Shown: positions 39,501 to 51,500 of the stretch, piece after piece | Layout: each line of letters begins with the position of its first letter | Position numbering within the stretch: position 1 is the stretch's first letter | Source of the DNA: Apostichopus japonicus | Lineage: Eukaryota; Echinodermata; Holothuroidea; Aspidochirotida; Stichopodidae | Assembly (NCBI RefSeq): GCF_037975245.1 | Contig: NC_092565.1 | Span: forward strand, 4,589,499-4,653,498 | Reading direction: 5' to 3' | Length of the DNA stretch: 64,000 nucleotides | Translations under genes and position numbers: made by a program | The notes under the pieces: model-generated | What the model was told of the DNA's origin: nothing | The model's database searches: none | Seen by the model: only the letters and a program-made list of their open reading frames with translations

Positions 39501-42500
39501 TTGTGAACCTTTACATTTCCATTAGACACATTATAGCCTTGTTGATTTGTCTATTGTCATGTCATGACATCTAGGTAATGTTGTATTAGGATAGTTATAG
39601 CCTAGGTACATAAGCTGATCTGCAGATGTATGTATTATGCTAAAACCAAAGTTACTTTGACAATAAATTGTCAGAAAATTGAAAACAGATATTTTGCTGG
39701 CAGTTGGATGATTAATAATCTTGGTAGGCTACTGGTACATGTTGATGTTAATACTTATCAAGCTGTACAGTATATATTATTTTAGTAACGGTACTTTTGG
39801 TAGGTTGTTTAGTGTGCTCTGAAGACCAGTACTTGCACTATGTACGGTTTTCCAAGTAAGCAGCGTCTCGCATTATACATATGCTTTCGTCGTGGGTGAA
39901 TGTGTTGCTAGTCTCTGACCAATGAGATTTACAAGTAGCCAGAGGGCCTGAATTCCCGAATGTTTATTTTGTTATGTTACTAAATCGTATATCCTTACTC
40001 ACTCCCAATTTTTAAAATCCTGGGTGTAAAAAGGTACTGTACAGTATGCATATAATGTACAGTAATGTCTTGTGTTTAGTGTTGGAATTGTGCAGATTTT
40101 GATGGATGCTCTATATCATTGTACAGTGACTGGGATAGGATTTTAAGATGTGTATGTGTGTTGGGTCAAGAATTGTTTCGCACCTTTTGTGTGGGCCTAA
40201 TGGCTGCCAGAAATATACTTTTACACTTTTACTTCCTGTTGTGCAGTAGGTAAAGAAGTGATTGTCGATAATGATGTTGTCATCTTCACCTTCGGTAAAA
40301 TGAAATGCTCCTGGTTTACATCTTTTGTCCAACAGATGATCGGCCGAATAGAATATGTCCACAAGAAGAACTTCATCCACAGAGATATCAAACCAGACAA
40401 CTTCCTAATGGGTATTGGAAGGCATTGCAATCAGGTAACTGAGATATATAGTGTATTTGCCTTTAGATGAACATCTACAGTACTTAGGTTTACATGTCAT
40501 TATTAAAAAGAATTGCTATTTTCAAAGCATTCTGGAACAGCTGGATTCTTAACATGAATGACACTGTCAACTGTCATTGAAACATTTTCTAAGCTACTGT
40601 ACTGCTAAGTATAACAATTCATGGGGAAACGTTTTTCTTCGGTTCCGCAGGTTTTGATGTCACAGTATCAACATGCTACTGGAAGCGTTATTTTCCGTAG
40701 AAACCGAGGGGCCTGTTATAACAGTGTGTAAATTTAGCGGTCGTCCGGTCGTCCGAGACGACCAAATTACCTGCCGGACAACCAAAACTTGTCAAATCGT
40801 GAAGTACTGGTTGCCCGGCGGACAACCAAAAACTTTCAAAAAGGCTGGTTAATGTTCCGTGAAACAAACGGAAAAAGACACGGAAACGAGCGTGAAACCA
40901 AAAACTTAAAATGACATTTCAAATAGGAAGAAACTCATTCCAAACTCCGCCTTCATCTAATAAATAATATACGTAGTAAGGCCAAGCCCTGACATTGACA
41001 TGGACCACTCAAACCAAGCTTTATCATTTATGGTATTTTCTGTTCCGTCCGTTTGTCAACAAAGGCCAATCAGAGTTCAGGTTTACCCCCACGGACAAAG
41101 ACCCCGCCCATCCACCATTTTTTTTGTTTTGATAAACGAACACCAAGTACACACTCACAACAAGGTCAACGGAAAACATAACAAAACACATTTTTGAACG
41201 AACATCTTTCATTATTTCTTTTCAAAAAACCACAACTTCTTCTGACAAGAACCAAAAGTTCTCCCTACTCCTACAGATCATAAAATTTGTTTGAAAATAA
41301 ATATATCATAACAATCAACTGCAAGGTACAGGGTTACCAAAACTTCATTACAGATATTTTCATGCTAAAAATAGACAATGACGCTTTACCAAGATTCCCG
41401 TGATTGATTGGCTAATAGTCCCTACCGATTGTTTGCAAACATTCTTGCATTTTCAGTGCTCAATGAACAAGAAGTAAGTTGTTTAACAACAATTACTTGC
41501 AACGTTAACTTTCCCTTGTGTAGAGATAACAAAGTTTGTAGTAAAGGCTATAATATATGTGCACTCAAATATCATAACGTTAGGCCTTGTCTCATATTTG
41601 TAACGTACATGTTGACAACAATCACTGCTGGTACGAAGATGCACTTGAATTGTTTCTGAGACTATCACTAATATTTTAATCATTGTTTTGATCAGAAAAT
41701 GTTATGACTTTTGTGGGATGCTTACATATCTGATCCGGAAAGGATATTTTATCTCACAGAATATCTTTTCTCTGCAATAAGAGTTGCTAATGTGAAATGT
41801 GCATTTATACCACAGTAGTTTCTGTTGCAAACTTTTTCGCGGCTCAATTGACCACGTGCTTCAGTAAAGTTTATTTTGGAGCAACATTCGTGTGTAAACT
41901 TACTTCTGTATTTTAGAACATTGAAGTTTGATGTTTTTATTGCGTAAAAATCTATTCACATAGGCCTACTGTAATTTTCGCACAGATGATTGTTTGCAAA
42001 AAACCCAGGATAAATGTTGGATCAGATTTTAAAGATTTGCGCAACTGTAGTTGAAAATGAAGTTCGAACAGTCCTATGTAAATGCAGTAGTACAGTGTGG
42101 AATTTAGCGAGAGATATGCACACTCTAGGTACAGTGATTTTGAAGAGTTTGGCTGTTGGAAGCGCTGCAAGGTCAGAGCATGGAGCTACTACTGAGTTGG
42201 CGAGTAGGGAAGTACAAGGGCGGATGAAGGAGGGGGCTGGGGGTATTTTTTTTAAACGGCAGGGTGGGCGGAAGGAGTCGGCCGGGCCGCCCCTGTCAAA
42301 CACCGAAGCTAAGACACTGAACCATCTGCCCTATAATATTGTGTATAATTCACAAAGTATAGGCAGTGATACTACACTAGTATTAGTACAGTAGGTCATA
42401 CAATAAACGTAATTGGTGCTCGATCGGGACGCAAGCTTTCTTTTACAGGACGCAAACTTTTTCGAGGGCTTGCTGGGACGCAAACTTTTTTTCGCTAGTA

Positions 42501-45500
42501 ACATTACTGAAACTGAAACACTAGACCAGTACTATGACGCACCTACAGCTTACCACGTGGTTATTGTATCGTTACGCCCTGCAGCAAAACATCATGTACC
42601 TAACTAATGTTCACAATCTTTGCTACATTCAGCATTATTAGAAAATATACACAGAATTTGATCTAGATTACATGAAATCGCTCAACATTCATGGTTTCTT
42701 AGGAGTCCCAAACAAGTTTTTTTCTGAAGATAAATTACTATAGCTTTACAGGACGACCAAAATTTCAGCAGGACAACCAAAAATTGGTGAGCTGGTTGTC
42801 CTGGGGACAACCACTTCAAATTTCTTAAATTTATACACTGTATAACATCCTTGTAATTTGAGCAAATGTTGTGATTGTTATTAAACAGACTAGTTTCCTT
42901 TATATAGGAAACTTACAGAAGTGAAATTGAAAGGAGATCTGTCATGTGAGATAATTTAATCGCTGTTGGTCGTATGCGGCGGGCGACATGTACAGTATGC
43001 TCTTTGAACCTTAGATTTTCAATAGCGTTTAAGATTGGGTTTATCTGCGCTCTCGCCGTAGCTCACGATTGTGTGTTCTGCTTTTTATTACAGCTATTTT
43101 TGATTGACTTTGGCTTGGCCAAGAAATACAAAGACACAAGGTCCAAACAGCACATACCTTACAGAGAAGACAAAAACCTCACTGGAACTGCCAGATACGC
43201 CAGTATTAACGCTCATCTTGGAATTGAACAAAGGTAAGCAAGATTCTGGGCAGATTTAGGGGAAACCAGTGGGATGGGTGGGTGCTAAACCCCACTGTTC
43301 AGGTTATGATGTATTGTTTTGAGATTGAGGGGGGAGGGTGGGGGGGGGGAGACAGTGTAAAGAGTTATCATTCTGTTAGGTGTGATGAATGGGATATGCT
43401 ATTTTTAGAAGGAAGAATGGTAAGTATCATCGTTTTAAAATATACCCACAACAACCAAATTTTGTGAGATAAACTGCCAGATGTATGTATAAGATTCATT
43501 TTACAGTTGAAGAAAGATAAACAGATTCTTACAAGTCGGTTTAGGCTTCAACCTATCTACAGTGTTACACTAACCCTCACTTGTACTTGTCACATGTAAA
43601 CAAGAAAGCTACCCGTTGTTTGAAGGGAGTTGACTAGATGTGCCCTGTTGTTTTTGGTTCCCATCTCATGAATATTAATGAGTGGTCAAGGGCTTACCAT
43701 AAAATTCTTCAAATATCAATATCTCTGCAACTGTATGTCTGATTTAGTTTATATACTTGGTATGGTGATGCAACTATTTAAAACATGTTCCTTGCAACAA
43801 CAATTTTTACCTCGTTAATATTCATGATGGGTGGGGCTATAGGGGAAATTGTTAGAAACAGCTTGTGAACATTCATGAGATCTCAACAACCACAAGTTGA
43901 ATTAATGTCATACTTAGTAGGCAGATGCCCTGTGATGAGTATATTGTTTTTGGTTCCCATCTCATGAATATTAATGAATAGGCAGAGTTTATTGTAAAAT
44001 TTGATTCATGATGGCAGGGTGATGTTGGTACAAAATAGGCACATTTTCATGATATTTCTATCATAATGTCATTAATATTTATCAAATTGCAAGAAATGGC
44101 TTTTAAACACAAGACAAGAACCAAATGTTCCATGGTTTTTCATTATTGGCATATTAGGTTTGTCACACTATGTTCATACAATCAATGTTGTTTTTTTGTG
44201 TGCATATCATGAAAATCAATCAGTGAACATAAAATTCTTCATCAGATATCTCTGAAATAGTATGTCTCAATAGGTACACTAGACACAACACAGCAGATAA
44301 TAGACCTGTAAACAAAGATATACTCTTCCATTATTCACTTGGCCTTCTATGTAAACACATTGTGTTTAACAGTGAATGCTATCTTGTAGAAAATGCGTAA
44401 CTTTCCCTTGGAATATCATCATTCACTGGGATTCATAAGCAGGTTGGAACTAAACCGTTTTGCTATGATAGTTACACTAAACCTCATGATCTGTAAATTG
44501 CACAGTATATGATGAATCAGAGGATCATGTGGGGAAGGTCTTGAGAACCCTTTTTTTGATTTAACAAACAAAAAGAAGATGCTAACATCTCCTCAATAGT
44601 AATTCCTATATCCATCTGCTTTGAATACCTTTATAGACCTTTTCATTCCTGCTTAAACTGTGACAAGAAAAGAAAAGGAAAAAAAACCCTGAATTTGTGA
44701 ATTGGTATCTTTGTATACATGTGAGTCATTTCAAATTAATGCCTGTAGGTCTCTCACGTAGTAGTACTACTACTGTACATAGTAGAGTTGAGGGCATGCT
44801 GATCTGTATTGGCTCTATGTGCTGCGTAAACCCAATTGACACGCACAATAACCACACTGTATGTACAGTACATAGCTGAGCATCCCTCATCCCTCAGGGT
44901 CATCAAGTGTACGTGGTCGCTCACCAAGTAGTCTTGAGTGAAATCTGCATTTAGATTTGCCTGTAGGTATGTGCTTAAAATTCCTGCCAACTAATTTTTT
45001 CTATGGCCAGAGATACAGTAAAATACATAGCTAGACTCGTGTCTGCTATGGAAACCTCCCTAAGCTACTGAAAAAGACAGCAGAGAAGATTTAAAAAAAG
45101 AAAGATGGACACACATGATACCAAATTTAGTAGCAAATATTATAATATTTTAAATATTTGTTAGCCTCTAAAAAGGCTCTAATCAGCTTTGATTTAGTGC
45201 AGACTTTACAGATACAGTACTACAAATAATCATTATGTATATCATTGATTGAAAAAAGAAATAGTCTGTGAATGCCCAAAACTATGACATTGCATTGTGC
45301 AAACTTTTATCTACTGTGCCACGTTCTCTTTTTCTGCCCCCCGCTCAGCTTTCTTTGTATGCACATGCCTCTAAATATTTTATTTTCCACTAATGACTGA
45401 ATCAAACAAAACCTCATGCAGTTAGAATAATTCACACTTTAGTTAACGATTATTTTTATTCGAATGTATACTGTACATACTTGCCTCTCAAATATCTGTG

Positions 45501-48500
45501 AGTTGAAATTGTGGGGTATGCCACACTTTTCAGAGGATGTTGTAGAATTTGCTTTTTTTGTCGAAGGAAGTGGAGATTATGGGGCCCAACCAAGCTCAAG
45601 TTTATGCTACACTTTTCAAAGGGAAGTTTTAAAGCACCTGTTTGCTCTTCGTGATCATAAATAAGTGCCAAGTGGTGTGAAAAGATTAACTTTGATCTCT
45701 AGACTTTTGGAGTGGTTCCCATTTCTGACTGAACCTTTTAACTAGTGGATAGTCACTTGCAAGAATTGTATGAATGAATATTCATATCGGAGCTACTCGA
45801 AGGCTGTTGCTCTCCGTGGCGCAATACACCACCGCTCGCAAATCTGTGCACGAAAGGGTTGATGTTCTCACCATAGGAAATGAACAGATGTTATGTCACA
45901 CAGGATGTTCAGTTGGACGCCATCAAAAGGCAACCCTTTCAATAGTTTTCCTCGATTTCTTTCGATTCTTCCTACTGGATTTTGCTGAAGGAACTTCCTT
46001 GATTCTGCTGGGGCAGAATTATCCAGGAAGTTTATGAAATTAGACAGTGCATAATTTGAGTTTACATAGCCGTAGATTAAAACTGTGTGCACAGAACTGT
46101 ACCAGCTGTTTGATTACAGCTGCTGTGTATGGGAATGAAGGTGGTAATATAACATTGCCTTTGAAGGATATCTTGTGTTTGTGTGTTGATTTACAGTACC
46201 CTGAAGGTCTGGGGTGGGGCTTGGTTGTGGGGTGGGGATTGGATGTGGGATTGGGGGGGCAGAGTCAGTGGTCAGATGAAAAGAAAGCATGAAGTCATGC
46301 CAATGTTGGATTTACCTCTAACATTTTGCATTTTATTTGACAACCGTAATAATCATTGTAGCAGGATGGAAGTTACAGGATATATATATATATGGATATA
46401 CGTTGTCCCCTTCGTATCTTCAGTAATCTTACAAAATAATCTTTCATTTCATTTCATATATTCATTCTAGTATGAATATAAAATTTGTAAAGTGGAGTCT
46501 TGACTTCAAAGTCGAAACACCATTCCAACCAGTCAGTACAACATGCATAAGAACATACATGTGCAAACTGCACAAAGGACAGTACATGCCTGATTAACCA
46601 CAATATATACATATACATACATATATATATATACTGTATATGTAATAATTACAACAGTGCCCAGTGACCTCTCTGTCTGATTTCATGGAATCTGTTCAAT
46701 TGCTTCCTCGTTTAACCAATGAGCTGCACACTTCCCAGAATACTTGATTTATGGCTTGTACACTCTTACAGACTGTTGGAATTCACAGAACGATTGCACG
46801 GCTGCTGTCCATGCATGAAACCATCTGGTGATACATAGAGTACTGCGTAGTGTAGCACTACAGTAGTAATATATATGTGTATGTCTACACAGTACTAGGC
46901 TTCCCTGCTGATATGTCACAGTTCTTTGTAGTATTACTAAGGATTATTCCTAGCAGCAGGGATTATTCGTGGTAGTACTTTACTTTCGTGCTCTCCGCTG
47001 CCGTGTTAGACTGTCATGGTCACACAAGTTTGTCTGTAGTTTGAACCGGATTTCTCGGTAATCAAAGTAAATAGGTAAATAAATAATGGAGTGAGTGCAA
47101 TACAAAACCCCAGAGAGTGATGTGGGGAATCTGTTTTGTAACCAGCATCTGTTATCAAACCAAACCCTAGATGTATGGTATTGTTGTTTTGTTATGAATT
47201 CTATAGTGTTGTGATCACTTAACTTAAATTATTCTTCATCATACAGTTCAGTTTAGTGTAAGGAGGTTCTAGTACCATGTAGACTTCTAGTGCCGCACTT
47301 ACTATTTCTTGCCTTCTCTGTCGTACAGATTATCAATGGAAAAAGGGTTACGTCTGTAAGTTGTTTTTACTGACGTGTGTCCAAACACACCGTAAATAAC
47401 AATTTTCATTTCAACAAGATTTGTTACGTTGTGTCTTTAATTACGCCTAGCTGGGACGATCATTGAGATAAATAGAGGTGAAATGTGTCAGGGAAGCTGT
47501 TTTCATTTACTGGCCCAAACCAACAATGACTCAAGCATTAAAAGATGAGAGTATAAAAGGTAGAATCACATAATCATAATCTGCGTTGTGCGGTATAAAG
47601 AGGCCTCCGGTTGATATGTCTCACTGGCAGGAATAACAAGTCATGACTAACCCTTCTTCGTTTCACCTCTGGATCATAGATATCAGTAACATCATTCTGC
47701 GTAAACAGCCGTTTGCGGTTTGTCATCAGTTTCCAACAATTCTGCCACGTGTCTTCAATGCTCAAATTTTTAGGTTTCATATGATGCAATGAAGATACCC
47801 TCGTACAGTTGATATTTTACACCTGATTGTTTGGAAATACTGTACTTGGCTAATTATCTTGTGTATTGTTTTGGAATTTTTATTTTTTGATTCCAATTGT
47901 CTTGAAGTCTAACATGCAATCTGCTACTTTTTTCAAGCCTCTAATTTCCCAGCTGCTGAATTCAGAGGCCATTTTCCCTCGTGGAATTGATTTAACCTTT
48001 TGGGTCAGAGGTGTTGTACACTGAATCTATTTATATACAAAGCAAAAATAAAAGACATCTATGGGATTGTTTTGTTACTCCATAAATAAAGTACTTTATT
48101 TATTTGCTGAATAATCTGCCTAGATGTTTGTCAAACCAAAACAAACACCACCCACTGACAAAAAAAAAGGGGGTCCTAAATCAAATTGTCAAATTAGCGG
48201 TAGACATACAGTGAAGGTACCAGAAATATTAAATGTGCAGTGTTTACCACTAGTTCACTGTTTTTCTGTGAGGTACTGTACAGGCAGGCCAGTTGGAGTC
48301 GTACATACATCATGGTGTGTTATCAGTGATGTTTGGCAATGTACAGAAGTGGAATAATCACTGCTAGGAAGGAGAATGAATTTCTATTCTCAAGGGTGGT
48401 GTTACAAAAAAAAGCTTCTTTACAAAAAACATTTCGGCACACGCCAACGCATCAAAGCAAAGACGTACCTTCACTTTCTTTAATACTGTAGTCGCATTAT

Positions 48501-51500
48501 AAATGTTGCAGACTAGATGTTTATTACACTCTGTGTAGACCAGTTGTAGTGGTGCAGCAACATTCATAAAGTGGAGTGGGAGGAGGGGGAGGTTATGGGG
48601 GGGGAGGGTGCAGAAAGTGGCGTGCAGCCATTCTTCAGAAGAACCTGTGCCCAACAGATGCAGTAACTCATGTGGGCAATTTTAGTACTCTTCTAACATT
48701 TTAGTACATTTAGGGTTATTTCATGTTTTGTCATATTTCCCCAAGATACTGATGTATATGAAACTAAACATTAGTCATTTCATTACCCCGCACGAATTTG
48801 CTGATAATTCAAACGATCCAGCAATGACTTTTGGGGTGCATCCTAATTTAGGTCATTACCTTGACTATGCAAATTTCATTTCAACTAGTGAAAATTTTCC
48901 ACATTTGTTCCCTTTTAGGGTTAACATTTGATCAGTAGTAGTATTTATGGAGAGTGTGTTGGAGCCAAAATGTTGACTTTTGCATTCAATTTGTGAATTA
49001 ATACTCTAGCTCATTATTAAACCTTCATTAATGAAGTGAAGGTTTGGTAAAAGTGACTGATTGAACTATATATATATAAACTAACTGTCCTGTGTGAGGC
49101 TGTCATATCAGGCAACTCTGGCAGTTAGACAAAACATGCGGTTAACGGTCTATGACTTCTAACTGTAGACAACCGGTCTACCACTATTGTACAATATAAT
49201 GTCATGCTCGAATAAGTTTTTCAAAGAATTAACTCAGTTGAAAAGCTCTGGGTATATTTCCATAGAAATATGGAAAATTACATAGAAAACCTCAAGTGGA
49301 GCATTCTCCCATGTCATTCATTTTCAGCTTATTAAATTTAACTGACAATAATGAAAACCAGATGACAATTTTAATATTTCAATAGCTTGTTTTTTCTATA
49401 TATATTTTTCCGTTCTGATTTCAACACAAGAATTTTTAATTGATTATGATAGTACATGTTAAGGTCACTTGTAAAATCTTTTGTAATCTGCTATCTTTTT
49501 ACAAATAATTTTTAATTGTAAGATGGAACTCGACACTGTTGATTGTTTTTTGCCTTTTGGACAGACACAGACCCTCACAACTTATTTAGTAACTTATAAA
49601 GTTTGATGGGAATTCTTCACAAATTATGTGTGTAAACTTCCAGATACGGTGGCATAGATTAAGGAAAAATTTGTGACTCATCAGGTGGAAGTGATGCAGT
49701 CCAATCATATGTAAATATGCTGAAGTTTCATCCCACCGTTCCTTTGGGAGGCCATTTTCAGAGAAAGCAATTCACACGGCTTAAAGGGATATGATATAAA
49801 ATTGCTAGAATTTGACATAGATCTCCAATTGTGGACATACTGTGTATTGTGAACATTGCAGTTTTAATCTTGAATTCTCTGTGGAAGGTCCATATAGCAA
49901 TAACCTACAGTACTTTACTTTGCTATAAACTGAATGCCAGCATGTAGATACATGCATCTATGGAATAGTGTACACAACATAACATATGATAACAGCAAAC
50001 TCAAGTACCATTTCAATCTCAGCACCACGCACCCAAATACAAGATCTGTAATGAGAGAGATAGTATTCCTCTGTCACTCGACGTCCGAAATCAGGCACAT
50101 AATCTACTCAAATGAAATGACCTTGAATTTAGGCCAGCCAGATTCCGAGACTACTTTGCTTTGTGTTTTTCCGTCTTTTCTACTGGTAATTGCCTAAGTA
50201 GCACATATTTTGTCAACAAATTTGAATGCTTTTTATTTAATTATTGAAATGGTAGAAAATTAATTTTTGGTGAGAGCTGGTAAATAACTGTTGGCCTGCT
50301 GTGTTTGCTAATATTAGCAGTACAGTTATATAGTATGTTAGCAGTACAAGTACTGTAGACACAACGTATTGCTCTGGTGCTCAGTGGCCAAAGTCTATTG
50401 TGTAATTGCTGCTCAAATGAAATAAATTAAACTTTCAGATTCCGAAAAATTACTTGCTGTGTGTTTCTGTCTCTTCTACTGGCGACTGTTTAAGTAGAGC
50501 ATACTTTGTCGACAAATATGAATGCTTTTATTTGATTATTGAATGGTGGAAAATTAATTTTTTAGTGAGAGCTTACTAAAAACTGTTGCCCTGTAATGTT
50601 TGCTATTAGCAGTACAGTTTTGGACTATTTGCTTGTACTTAAGTAGTTGTTTGTAGATGTAATATAGCACAAGTACAGTATTTAAGTGCATCAAAGCAGC
50701 TATTTGCATTAATTTTATAAAAATTTCAAACATGTCTTGATGCTGAACATGATAACACTTACAGTACAGTGTACGTAACTCACTTGCATCATTGGAGAAA
50801 TTCCCATTTACAATAACAAAAATAGAAAAAAACATGATTTGTCAGTCTAAGCAGTTACAGGGACTCCATTAATTTTGTGAGCTCATAGTCATTTCAATCT
50901 CGGTTATCTGGTTCCATTGTTTTCAACTTAATTCTAGACATGAACTTCTCATATTACACATAAAATTACAAGCAGCCTTTCGCTTCTGATGGCTATAGAG
51001 ACAAAAATATTGGGGAGGCGGGGGTGTGGGGAGAAGTGGGTAACTTGCAAGCCTTACTTTTAGCTAGTTGTGCTTCCCTTCTTTCTTTCTTTTTTTCCAG
51101 CACAAATATTGAAAGTGAAATAGAAAATGGATATTTTGTAGTTTTGAATGTTATTCAGATTGCAGTTAAGGATATTATGTTTGCTATGTGGTTTAGTTGT
51201 CCTCCTACATCATTGACTACTCTCCTTGGCTTACCTCTCTCGACTCTACTAAGTTGCACTTTTGCTTGATTTGTTTTGCTTTGTTTAATAGGGATTTGCT
51301 TACTTTATAATACTGCGAGTATAGTAAACCGTGGTCCATTACTACTACTACTACTACTACAGGTAAAAGCAGTCAATCGGCTCAAATCTAGATGAGCTTA
51401 AATTTACTCTATAGTTTAGTAAGAAGAGCCTTGGCTTGTGTCGAACCTTGCAGTTCTTACTGTTGAAGTAAAGTATTATAATGGGCTGGTAGTAGGTACA

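Noticed and set aside
47574-47789. 71-aa basic - strand frame with a KRRRV-like patch in intron 5
   Set aside because: Looks protein-like by composition, but no homology, splice context or partner exon could be found.
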